Assembly: GCA_021648025.1 (NCBI GenBank)
Contig: JAKITO010000002.1
Coordinates: 62,001 to 126,000 of the forward strand
DNA: 64,000 bases
From: Paracoccaceae bacterium
GTDB lineage: Bacteria; Pseudomonadota; Alphaproteobacteria; Rhodobacterales; Rhodobacteraceae
Direction: 5' to 3'
Part shown: in pieces, positions 16,643 through 24,799 of the stretch
Layout of the letters: every line of letters starts with the position of its first letter
How positions within the stretch are numbered: the stretch's first letter is position 1
Notes under the pieces: generated by a model
Databases searched by the model: none
What the model saw: the letters and a program-made list of their open reading frames with translations, nothing else
What the model was told of the DNA's origin: nothing
Made by a program: the position numbers and the translations under genes

Positions 16643-17869
16643 ATGAAAGATGCAGAAACCCCGAGCCTAAAAGCCAAAGATGCGCCCGATCTGGGACGTT
16701 TTGACTGGGCTGATCCGTTGCGGTTTGATGACCAGCTTGAAGAAGACGAACGGATGATTGCAGCTTCGGCGCGGGCCTATGCCGAGGAACGGTTGCTGCC
16801 TCGGGTGACGCAAGCCTACGCTGATGAAGAGGCGGATGTGTCAATCTTTCGCGAGATGGGCGAGATGGGATTGTTGGGAATAACCGTTCCTGAAGAATAT
16901 GGCGGGCTGGGGGCCGGCTATGTCAGCTATGGGCTGGTGGCGCGCGAGGTCGAGCGGGTGGATTCCGGTTATCGTTCGATGATGTCGGTGCAAAGCTCGC
17001 TGGTGATGTATCCGATTTATGCCTATGGGTCCGAGGAACAACGCAAAAAGTATTTGCCTGGCTTGGCGAGTGGAGAATTGATTGGCTGTTTCGGATTGAC
17101 CGAACCGGATGCGGGCAGTGATCCCGGGTCAATGAAAACGCGGGCGGTGAAGACGGCGACCGGTTACAAATTGACCGGCACCAAGATGTGGATATCCAAT
17201 TCGCCGATTGCCGATGTGTTTGTGATCTGGGCCAAATCTGAAGAGCATGGCGGCAAAATCCGGGGATTTGTGCTTGAGAAAGGTATGACCGGTCTGAGCA
17301 CGCCGAAGATCGAGAACAAGATGTCGTTGCGCACGTCGATCACCGGCGAAATTGTGATGGACGCGGTTGAGGTCGCAGATGAGGCATTGTTGCCGCATGT
17401 TCAGGGTCTCAAAGGCCCGTTTGGCTGTTTGAACCGGGCGCGCTTTGGCATTAGCTGGGGGGTCATGGGTGCGGCCGAGGCGTGTTGGCACGCAGCACGC
17501 CAGTATGGGCTGGACCGGCATCAGTTCAACCGGCCATTGGCGCAGACCCAGCTGTTTCAGCGCAAACTGGCGGATATGCAGACCGAGATTACCCTGGGTT
17601 TGCAGGCCAGCTTGCGGGTGGGGCGATTGATGGACGACGCCAATGCAGCGCCTGAGATGATTTCGATCGTCAAGCGCAATAATTGCGGCAAGGCGCTCGA
17701 GATTGCCCGGATGGCGCGGGATATGCATGGCGGTAACGGGATTTCTCTGGAATTCCACGTGATCCGCCACATGATGAACCTTGAGACGGTGAACACCTAT
17801 GAGGGAACGCATGATGTGCATGCGCTTATTCTGGGGCGCGCGCAAACCGGACTTCAGGCGTTTTTCTAA
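16643..17869 (+). CDS. gcdH: Glutaryl-CoA dehydrogenase
   Basis: GcdH oxidises and decarboxylates glutaryl-CoA to crotonyl-CoA in lysine, tryptophan and dicarboxylate breakdown, passing electrons to ETF. The 408-residue acyl-CoA dehydrogenase has the FAD-binding [15 protein letters not shown] and WISNSP segments and ends in the glutaryl-type motif [19 protein letters not shown], in which E387 is the catalytic base. Y/R residues in the substrate pocket were not checked. Length is normal. Start ATG follows AGGAG with eight bases. It is alone but directed into the E1 fusion gene after 11 bases, which suggests they are cotranscribed. Confidence 0.92.
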   Translation: MKDAETPSLKAKDAPDLGRFDWADPLRFDDQLEEDERMIAASARAYAEERLLPRVTQAYADEEADVSIFREMGEMGLLGITVPEEYGGLGAGYVSYGLVAREVERVDSGYRSMMSVQSSLVMYPIYAYGSEEQRKKYLPGLASGELIGCFGLTEPDAGSDPGSMKTRAVKTATGYKLTGTKMWISNSPIADVFVIWAKSEEHGGKIRGFVLEKGMTGLSTPKIENKMSLRTSITGEIVMDAVEVADEALLPHVQGLKGPFGCLNRARFGISWGVMGAAEACWHAARQYGLDRHQFNRPLAQTQLFQRKLADMQTEITLGLQASLRVGRLMDDANAAPEMISIVKRNNCGKALEIARMARDMHGGNGISLEFHVIRHMMNLETVNTYEGTHDVHALILGRAQTGLQAFF

Positions 17870-17880
17870 AGGATAAGACC

Positions 17881-20082
17881 ATGGACCGCGCCGAAATTGT
17901 GCATGTGGCGTTTCTGGCGCGTCTTGCGGCGGGTGATTTGCCAGACGTCGCCGGATTGGCTGCGGATGCGGGGCTGAAACCGGATCAGTTACGGGCGTTG
18001 TTTCGCGCGCAGGTGACATCGCGCCATCTGGACCGGATGTCACGCAAGATGCAGGCAAAGGGGCAGGGGTTTTATACCATCGGCTCTTCGGGACACGAAG
18101 GCAATGGCGCTGTGGCATTGGCCTTGCGCCCCACGGACCCGGCATTTTTGCATTACCGCGACGGTGCGTTTCAGATTGCCCGTGCGGGGCAGGTGGCCGG
18201 TCAGGACATGATCCGAGACATGCTGCTTAGCTTTGCATGTGCGGTGGATGACCCAATATCGGGTGGGCGTCACAAGGTTTTGGGTTCCAAGGCGTTGAAC
18301 ATCCCGCCGCAAACCTCGACCATCGCCAGCCATCTGCCCAAGGCGGTCGGGGCGGCGTATTCGATTGCCCTGGCGCGCCGCGCGCCGCCATCGGCGCGCC
18401 AATATGAACCCGACGCCGTGGCGATTTGCAGTTTTGGGGATGCGTCCTTGAACCATTCCACCGCCCAAGGCGCGTTGAATTCGGCTGGCTGGACCGCCTG
18501 GCAAAACGCGCCCCTTCCTTTGATTTTCCTGTGTCAGGACAATGGCATAGGCATCTCGACCAAATCCCCCAAAGGCTGGGTTTCGGCCGTTTTGCAATCG
18601 CGCCCCGGGTTGAGCTATATGGCGTGCAACGGGTTGGATGTGGTCGATACATATCGTTGCACTCGCGCTGCCGCCGACATGGCCCGGCGACTGCGCAAGC
18701 CGGTGGTGATCCACATGTCTTGCGTGCGCCTTTACGGCCACGCAGGCCCCGATGTGGAAAGCGCGTATCGTCCGATGAGCGAGATCGAAGCAGCTGAACG
18801 CAACGACCCTTTGATCCACACCGCTGCCCGTCTGATCAGCGAAAACCTTGCCTCAACTGAGGAGATAACTAAACAATATCAAACCCTTTGGAGGGACATT
18901 GAACATCAGACCGCAAAGGTCGTCCAACGCCCGCACCTGAAAACCAGCGACCAGGTGATGGCCTCTCTGATCCCGCCGAAACGCGCGGTGCAACGGCGCA
19001 ATGCCCCGTCTGACGCACAGCGCGTGGCCTGTTTTGGTGCCGCTGACATGCGCGCGCTGGATGCGCCGCAACCGATGAACAAGCTGATCAACCTTGGTTT
19101 GCAGGACCTGATGCTGGCCCATCCCGAAATCGTCATGATGGGCGAAGATATCGGCCTCAAAGGCGGGGTTTATGGCGTCACCAAGGGCCTGCAATCAAAG
19201 TTCGGCAAGTCCCGGATGATTGATACGTTATTGGATGAACAAAGCATCCTGGGCCTGGCTCTTGGGCTGGCGCAAAACGGCTTTTTGTCCATGCCGGAAA
19301 TCCAGTTCCTGGCCTATCTGCACAACGCCGAGGACCAGTTGAGAGGCGAGGCCGCGACCTTGCCGTTCTTTTCAAACGGTCAGTTCACCAATCCAATGGT
19401 GCTGCGCATCGCCGGACTTGGCTATCAAAAGGGCTTTGGCGGGCACTTTCACAATGACAATTCACTGGCGGTTTTGCGTGATATTCCTGGGCTGATCATT
19501 GGCTGCCCCTCGGATGGGGCCGATGCTGTGTGCATGTACCGCGAAGCCGTGCGACTGGCACATGAAGAACAGCGCATAGTGGTGATGATCGACCCAATTG
19601 CGCTTTACCCGATGCGGGATCTGCATGAACCGGGCGATGGCGGTTGGATGCGGCACTATCCGGGAACAGAGCTGCAAACGCCACTGGGTGCGGTTGGGGT
19701 TGAAGGGCAGGGCACTGATCTGGCGATTGTCACCTATGGCAATGGCCGTTACCTCAGCAACCAGGCCAAACCTGTGTTGACCAAAGACGGCATCAATCTG
19801 CGCATCATCGACATGCGTTGGCTGGCACCTTTGGCCGAAACCGCCATCCTTGCGGCAACCCGTGACTGCGACCATATCCTGATCGTCGATGAGTGCCGGC
19901 ACACCGGTTCGCAAAGCGAGGCGTTGATGGCGCTGTTTGGCGAAGCCGGGCGCACCGGCGTTGTACGGATCACGGCGCGCGACAGTTTCATCGCCACGGG
20001 TCCGGCATATGGGGTGACGTTGCCCTCGGTGGATCGTATCGTTGAGGCAGGCAAAAAACTGGTTTGCGCTGGGGCCAGCTAG
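17881..20082 (+). CDS. Fused E1 alpha-beta subunit of a branched-chain alpha-ketoacid dehydrogenase-type complex
   Basis: This 733-residue protein joins an E1 alpha domain (ThDP site starting at G186 D187 A188, GDASLNHSTAQ, ending in QDNGIGIS) and an E1 beta domain (from about 395: MNKLINLGLQDLMLAHPEIVMMGEDIG, IDTLLDEQS, IDMRWLAPL, DECRHTGSQSEAL). It should decarboxylate a 2-keto acid and hand the acyl group to the lipoyl E2. E2 and E3 are not next to it. The usual GDG motif is GDA here, as in several fused homologues. Tight spacing after gcdH (11 bases) supports a joint transcript. The substrate may be a branched-chain or other 2-oxo acid. Confidence 0.85.
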   Translation: MDRAEIVHVAFLARLAAGDLPDVAGLAADAGLKPDQLRALFRAQVTSRHLDRMSRKMQAKGQGFYTIGSSGHEGNGAVALALRPTDPAFLHYRDGAFQIARAGQVAGQDMIRDMLLSFACAVDDPISGGRHKVLGSKALNIPPQTSTIASHLPKAVGAAYSIALARRAPPSARQYEPDAVAICSFGDASLNHSTAQGALNSAGWTAWQNAPLPLIFLCQDNGIGISTKSPKGWVSAVLQSRPGLSYMACNGLDVVDTYRCTRAAADMARRLRKPVVIHMSCVRLYGHAGPDVESAYRPMSEIEAAERNDPLIHTAARLISENLASTEEITKQYQTLWRDIEHQTAKVVQRPHLKTSDQVMASLIPPKRAVQRRNAPSDAQRVACFGAADMRALDAPQPMNKLINLGLQDLMLAHPEIVMMGEDIGLKGGVYGVTKGLQSKFGKSRMIDTLLDEQSILGLALGLAQNGFLSMPEIQFLAYLHNAEDQLRGEAATLPFFSNGQFTNPMVLRIAGLGYQKGFGGHFHNDNSLAVLRDIPGLIIGCPSDGADAVCMYREAVRLAHEEQRIVVMIDPIALYPMRDLHEPGDGGWMRHYPGTELQTPLGAVGVEGQGTDLAIVTYGNGRYLSNQAKPVLTKDGINLRIIDMRWLAPLAETAILAATRDCDHILIVDECRHTGSQSEALMALFGEAGRTGVVRITARDSFIATGPAYGVTLPSVDRIVEAGKKLVCAGAS

Positions 20083-20111
20083 AAAATGCTCTTTGCTGGG
20101 TCAGTAAAGCG

Positions 20112-20127
20112 CATAATCAGTATTATG
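20112..20127. promoter_or_regulatory. CATAAT-CAGT-ATTATG palindrome
   Basis: A perfect 6-bp inverted repeat with four central bases lies 30 bases after the E1 fusion stop and 145 bases before the acyl-CoA ligase start. The flanks are AT-rich (TTAAATAAAG). It could be a regulator site or part of a terminator; no U-run follows directly, so the operator reading is somewhat better. Confidence 0.35.
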
Positions 20128-20190
20128 TTAAATAAAGAATGACATGCAAACCAACTCAGAAATTCCGTTCCGTCACTTTTGCGCAATCAA

Positions 20191-20219
20191 TTGACCTGAC
20201 GGGCCTTGGCTCCCATTCT
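20191..20219 (+). promoter_or_regulatory. Possible promoter for the acyl-CoA ligase operon
   Basis: TTGACC (20191-20196) is a good -35 hexamer, and a weak -10 (CATTCT, 20214-20219) follows after 17 bases, about 54 bases upstream of the ligase start. The -10 has only half of the consensus, so this is tentative. Confidence 0.3.
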
Positions 20220-20272
20220 GATCCCCAGGCGTACAAGTGTCAGTTGAACAGGAGAATGAAGGCTTGGACACA

Positions 20273-21961
20273 ATGACATTGGAACAGGCTGTTGATCATC
20301 TGATTGCCACCAATCCGACGTTTGCCGTGAAAACGGCGCGCATTCGCGGCATTGACCATGATGTGTTTGCCAATGCGCCGGAAAACCTGCGCGGCTTGAT
20401 GGTGGCAAGTCGCAAGGCTCAGGGTGATGGCGCGGCTGATTACCTGGTCTACGGGGTTGAACGATGGACCTATGATTCATTCTGTCATGAAGTCAATCTG
20501 TTGTCCGACGCTCTTAAAGTAAAACTGAACATCAGGCCGGGTGATCGTGTGGCTATTGCAATGCGCAATTGTCCTGAACTTCCAATATTGATTCTGGCGA
20601 TTTCGAACATCGGGGCGGTTGTGGTGTTCCTGAACGCATGGTGGACAACTAAAGAATTGGACTATGCCCTGCAAGACACCGGAACCCAGCTGATATTTGC
20701 CGATGGCGTGCGGATGAACCGACTGCTGAGCGGCGAAAACTCCAAACAATTACAACTGGTTGGAACCCGCGATGGTGAAGGATTAACTGGTCTGGATTAT
20801 TCCACCTTGCGCGACATTTCACCAAATGCCGCAACACCCAAGGTTGAAATTGATGCCGATCAGGACTTTGCCATCATGTATTCATCGGGCACCACCAGTG
20901 ATCCCAAAGGCGTGGTGCTGACCCATCGGGGTGCCATCAACGCAGTGTTCACCTGGGCTATGCAGGCGGCTTTGGCCCCCCTGCTTGATCCGCCGCCGCC
21001 GGATGCCCCGCCTGCCCTACGCCCCTCGGCCCTGGTGATGACGCCGCTGTTTCATGTCACCGCCACCCATCCAGGATTTCTGCTTAGCATGCCCGCCGGG
21101 GTCAAGCTCTGCTTGCTGGATAAATGGGACCCCGACGTGGCCGTTCAGATGATCGAAGCTGAACAGATAACGCGGGTCACCGGGGTTCCGACCCAATGTG
21201 CCGATCTGATTGCCGCCTCAGAGCGTTTAGGTACATCATTGGAAACACTGGATTTAATAAGCTCTGGAGGTGCCAAACGCCCCCCCATCCAAGTGAGTGA
21301 GCTGGCCCGCAGGTTCCCGCATGCCAATATCAACACCGGTTGGGGCATGACCGAAACCAACGCCATCGGCATCGGCTTTAACGGCCAGGAATACCAGGAC
21401 AACCCCAACGCCGCCGGACGGCTTTTCCCCCCATTGCAGCAGGTTCGCTTTCTTGATGATCAAGGTAGGCAAGTCGCGGTTGGCGAAGTTGGCGAAATCA
21501 CTGTAAAAAGCCCCTGTAACATGCGGTGTTATTTGAATAAACCCGAAGCGACAGATGAGGTTTTGCAGGATGGCTGGTTGCGCACGGGTGATCTTGGGCG
21601 GATTGATGCGGGTGGTTTGATCACAATTGTTGACCGCAAGAAGAACATTATCATTCGTGGCGGCGAAAATATTGCCTGTTTAGACGTCGAAGCGGCCATT
21701 CACCGGCATCCTGATGTCGCCGAAGCATGTGTATTTTCCCTGCCACATCAACGACTTGGAGAAGTGGTTGGCGCCGCTGTACAAACCCGTCCCGATGCGA
21801 CCTTGACACAAGAGGCATTGATCGCGTTTCTCGCCGAACATCTCGCACGCTTCAAACATCCCGAGCAGGTCTGGTTCCAAGCCACCTCCCTGCCCCGCGC
21901 GGCCACAGACAAAATTGACCGCCGAAAGATCCGCGCGGCTTGTTTGGCATCAATAACATGA
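20273..21961 (+). CDS. AMP-forming acyl-CoA ligase
   Basis: This protein of about 562 residues is a class I adenylate-forming acid-CoA ligase: ATP/AMP motif MYSSGTTSDPKGVVLTHRG, NTGWGMTETN, GWLRTGDLGRID, and the C-terminal lysine region RAATDKIDRRKIR. It activates a carboxylic acid with ATP and CoA in the cytoplasm. Chain length and specificity cannot be told. I prefer the ATG at 20273 (MTLEQAVDHL) with GAAGG ahead; an in-frame GTG at 20237 and a TTG at 20264 are alternatives. Two SDR genes follow after 8 and 9 bases, so the three form an operon that activates and oxidises an acid. Confidence 0.85.
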   Translation: MTLEQAVDHLIATNPTFAVKTARIRGIDHDVFANAPENLRGLMVASRKAQGDGAADYLVYGVERWTYDSFCHEVNLLSDALKVKLNIRPGDRVAIAMRNCPELPILILAISNIGAVVVFLNAWWTTKELDYALQDTGTQLIFADGVRMNRLLSGENSKQLQLVGTRDGEGLTGLDYSTLRDISPNAATPKVEIDADQDFAIMYSSGTTSDPKGVVLTHRGAINAVFTWAMQAALAPLLDPPPPDAPPALRPSALVMTPLFHVTATHPGFLLSMPAGVKLCLLDKWDPDVAVQMIEAEQITRVTGVPTQCADLIAASERLGTSLETLDLISSGGAKRPPIQVSELARRFPHANINTGWGMTETNAIGIGFNGQEYQDNPNAAGRLFPPLQQVRFLDDQGRQVAVGEVGEITVKSPCNMRCYLNKPEATDEVLQDGWLRTGDLGRIDAGGLITIVDRKKNIIIRGGENIACLDVEAAIHRHPDVAEACVFSLPHQRLGEVVGAAVQTRPDATLTQEALIAFLAEHLARFKHPEQVWFQATSLPRAATDKIDRRKIRAACLASIT

Positions 21962-21969
21962 GGTAAACC

Positions 21970-22740
21970 ATGGGAATATTTGATCTTTCCGGGAAAACTG
22001 CCCTGCTGACAGGGGCTTCGAAAGGCATAGGGCTGGAAATGGCGCGGGCGATGGCGCAACATGGGGCAAATGTGGTTATTTCCGCCCGCGATATGGCCGC
22101 TTTGGAAACCGCCGCTGAAAAGATCAACGGCGCTGTGGGGATGCCCTGCGCGACGCCGATTGCCTGCAATATCACACATAAAGACCAGTTGCAGGCACTG
22201 GTGGATCAGACCCGCAAGGACATTGGGCCTATTGACATCGTGGTGGGCAACGCCGGGGTCAATCCCTACTATGGGCCCACCTCGCAAATATCTGATAAGG
22301 CTTATGAAAAGATCATGACAGTCAATGTGCAATCGAACCTTTGGCTGGCGCAGATGGTGGTCGGCGACATGATCGAAAAGGGCGTTGGGTCGATGATGTT
22401 CACCTCGTCGATCGGCGCGTTCAAGCCGTCGGTGATGCTGGGGACTTATGCGATGTCAAAACTGGCGCTGATCAGCCTTGTGCGTAATCTTGCGGCAGAA
22501 TTCGGGCCGTCTGGTGTGCGGGTCAATGCCATCTGTCCGGGGTTGATCCGCACCGATTTTGCCCGTGAATTATGGGATTCACCCGAAGGCGAACGGCGCG
22601 CGCGCAAAGAAATTCCGCTGGGCCGATTGGGAGAACCCGAAGATTTGGCCGGGGTGGCGGTGTTTCTGGCCTCAGATGCCAGCAGGTATATGACTGGACA
22701 GGCGCTGACTGTCTGTGGCGGCTCGGCAATGTGGACGTAA
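21970..22740 (+). CDS. SDR-family oxidoreductase
   Basis: This 256-residue short-chain dehydrogenase/reductase has the nucleotide motif LLTGASKGIGLEMA, the NAG motif VVGNAGVNP, catalytic Ser in FTSSIGAF and YxxxK in TYAMSKLALISL. The C-terminal part ends in TGQALTVCGGSAMWT, typical of 3-hydroxyacyl or 3-oxoacyl reductase-like members. It oxidises or reduces a hydroxyl/keto group with NAD(P)H; the substrate is likely an intermediate from the ligase encoded eight bases upstream. Length is normal and no residue is missing. Confidence 0.85.
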   Translation: MGIFDLSGKTALLTGASKGIGLEMARAMAQHGANVVISARDMAALETAAEKINGAVGMPCATPIACNITHKDQLQALVDQTRKDIGPIDIVVGNAGVNPYYGPTSQISDKAYEKIMTVNVQSNLWLAQMVVGDMIEKGVGSMMFTSSIGAFKPSVMLGTYAMSKLALISLVRNLAAEFGPSGVRVNAICPGLIRTDFARELWDSPEGERRARKEIPLGRLGEPEDLAGVAVFLASDASRYMTGQALTVCGGSAMWT

Positions 22741-22749
22741 GGATTTGAT

Positions 22750-23517
22750 ATGCAAGTAAAAGATAAAGTGGTTGTGGTGACAGGTGCGGCCAGCGGGATC
22801 GGCCGGGCTTTGTCGATTGCGTTTGCAAAGGCCGGTGCGCGAAAAGTGGTATGTGCCGATATAAATTTGCAAGGAGCTGATAAAGTATCGAACCTTATCA
22901 ATGGGTTATCAGTAAAAGTTGATGTGTCAAGCGAGGATGAAATCAAACACCTGGTCTTGCAGACCGAAAGTGAGGTCGGCCCTATCGATATCTTTTGTTC
23001 CAATGCCGGCATTCTGACTCTTGGCGGCGTTGAGACAGCCAATGATGAATGGCAAAAGATTTGGGATATCAATGTGATGGCCCATGTCTGGGCCGCGCGC
23101 CACGTGGTGCCTGGCATGATCAAACGTGGCGGCGGGTATCTGCTTAACACGGCTTCTGCGGCGGGGTTGCTTAATCAGGTTGGGGCGGCCCCTTACGGGG
23201 TTACCAAACACGCCGCCGTCGGTTTGGCTGAATGGTTGGCGCTGACTTATGGCGACGACGGGATCGGTGTTTCGGTGCTTTGTCCACAGGCCGTCCGGTC
23301 CGAAATGACCCGCGGGCACGAAAATTCAGTGGCCGCACTTGATGGGTTGCTGGAACCGGATGTAGTGGCCAAAGATTGCTTGCAAGCCATTGAAGATGAA
23401 AAGTTTTTGGTTCTTCCTCATCCTGAGGTTCTGGACTATATGCGCGCCAAGACCACCAATTATGATCGTTGGATCGGTGGCATGCGTAAACTGAACCGAC
23501 GGTTTGGCAAAGGCTAG
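22750..23517 (+). CDS. SDR-family oxidoreductase
   Basis: This is a second short-chain dehydrogenase (255 residues) in the same operon: VVTGAASGIGRALS, NAGILTLGG, TASAAGLLN with Ser, and YGVTKHAAVGLAEW with the catalytic Tyr and Lys. The C-terminal half differs from the preceding SDR, so it is not a duplicate. It would act on a different step or stereoisomer. The gene is the last of the plus-strand operon; the convergent VOC gene begins its stop codon only six bases after this stop. Confidence 0.85.
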   Translation: MQVKDKVVVVTGAASGIGRALSIAFAKAGARKVVCADINLQGADKVSNLINGLSVKVDVSSEDEIKHLVLQTESEVGPIDIFCSNAGILTLGGVETANDEWQKIWDINVMAHVWAARHVVPGMIKRGGGYLLNTASAAGLLNQVGAAPYGVTKHAAVGLAEWLALTYGDDGIGVSVLCPQAVRSEMTRGHENSVAALDGLLEPDVVAKDCLQAIEDEKFLVLPHPEVLDYMRAKTTNYDRWIGGMRKLNRRFGKG

Positions 23518-23523
23518 GACAGC

Positions 23524-23927
23524 CTATTCAACCTGATGCACCTCGATCACATTGCCATCGGGATCGTAAAAGAAAATCTGATGCCAGCCAGCCACCGCTT
23601 TGTTTCCCCAATCGGAATATAACACACCTTCCGCCTCAAGATGCGCCTTGAAGGCGGCCAGATCATCACAGCGATAGGCGATATGTCCGCGTGACACCGG
23701 ATTGACGATATGGCCCGTGCTAAAGCCTGCCATTATGTCGCGTTCAGCCAGGTGCGTCTGGATTTTTCCGTCACTGACAATTGCCACATCACCACTATAG
23801 CCTTTGTTTTTCTCCAGCACCGGAATGTCCTGGGTTGGCACGTCCAAACCTAACACAGTTTGGTAAAATTCATCCATTTTTCAACCTGTTGCGTTGATAG
23901 GTTAATGTGATGCAAGGTCAGTTTCAT
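23524..23927 (-). pseudogene. VOC (glyoxalase/bleomycin-resistance fold) gene with a one-base frameshift
   Basis: The gene starts at 23927, its ATG overlapping the TGA of the thioesterase gene (ATGA), with the VOC N-terminus MKLTLHHINLSTQQVEK. A five-base T run on the plus strand (23877-23881, A run in the gene) then shifts the frame, and the rest of the domain (MDEFYQTVLGLDVPTQ...HIAYRCDD...IFFYDPDGNVIEVHQ) continues in another frame. Adding one A there would join the parts into a 134-residue protein of normal length. So it is either a recent frameshift, a sequencing or assembly error in a homopolymer, or a slippage site. VOC proteins bind a metal through His/Glu and act on glyoxal-type or aromatic substrates; the role is unknown. 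Confidence 0.8.
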
Positions 23928-24799
23928 GCGCCCTCTTTCGTCTTTAATGGTCGCAGCAATCCTTCTTGTGCAACGCTGGCCACCAACACTCCATCCTGAG
24001 TATAGATCGAGCCGCGATTGAACCCGCGGCCGCTGCCGGTAAAGGGCGCATCCATGGAATAAAGATGCCAGTTTTCGAACGATATAGGCCCGTGAAACCA
24101 CATCGCGTGATCCAGGCTCGCGGTCATTTGCCGGGGTTTGTACCAGGTCAACTCATGCGGGCGCAAAGACGACCCCAAAAGGTTCATATCCGAGGCATAA
24201 GCCAGCAGGCAATGCTGCATCGTCGGCGTGGCCCCTTCGGCACCCTTCATTCGGAACCACATATGGTTGATGTCGCTGGCTGGGGTGGGGCCAAACATAT
24301 CGCGCGGCTCAACCTCGCGGAAATCAATCGGGCGGGGACGCAGGAAATCGGCACGGTGTTTTTCGGGGATATGGTGCGCATTCAAACGATGCAACTCAGC
24401 CCGGCTGGTCAGGGCATCCGGGGGTGGCACGTCGGGCATTGAATGTTGAAAATCCCACCCATTTTCAGGCACTTGGAAAGATGCCGACATGTTCAGAATT
24501 TGTTTGCCATGCTGAATGGCCACCACCCGGCGGGTGGTGAAACTGCCGCCGTCATGGGCGCGGTCGACCTGATAAATCACCGGGATTGCCGGGTCGCCCG
24601 GGCGCATGAAATAGGCGTGCAGCGAATGGCACGGACGGTTGGCCACGGTGCCATAGGCGGCCGCCAATCCTTGCGCGATCACCTGCCCACCATAGATGCG
24701 GCGAAAGTTTTCGCCACCGGCACCTATGCCGCGAAACAGGTCCACCTCAAGGCGTTCAATATCCAGTATGTTGAGTAGTTCTTCGGTTCCGTCAGACAT
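23924..24799 (-). CDS. tesB: Acyl-CoA thioesterase II
   Basis: TesB hydrolyses acyl-CoA to free acid and CoA. The 291-residue protein has two hotdog domains; family features include GGQVIAQGLAAAY, LHAYFMRPGDP, DGGSFTTRRVVAIQHGK, SLDHAMWFHGP and YSMDAPFTGSGRGFNRG, in which the D, T/S and Q catalytic residues lie. I start at the ATG at 24799 (MSDGTEELL), which overlaps the end of the acetoacetyl-CoA synthetase gene by eight bases and has a GGGGG ahead; the ORF upstream is longer. Its stop overlaps the VOC gene start (ATGA). It belongs to a coupled minus-strand operon. Confidence 0.9.
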   Translation of the reverse strand: MSDGTEELLNILDIERLEVDLFRGIGAGGENFRRIYGGQVIAQGLAAAYGTVANRPCHSLHAYFMRPGDPAIPVIYQVDRAHDGGSFTTRRVVAIQHGKQILNMSASFQVPENGWDFQHSMPDVPPPDALTSRAELHRLNAHHIPEKHRADFLRPRPIDFREVEPRDMFGPTPASDINHMWFRMKGAEGATPTMQHCLLAYASDMNLLGSSLRPHELTWYKPRQMTASLDHAMWFHGPISFENWHLYSMDAPFTGSGRGFNRGSIYTQDGVLVASVAQEGLLRPLKTKEGA

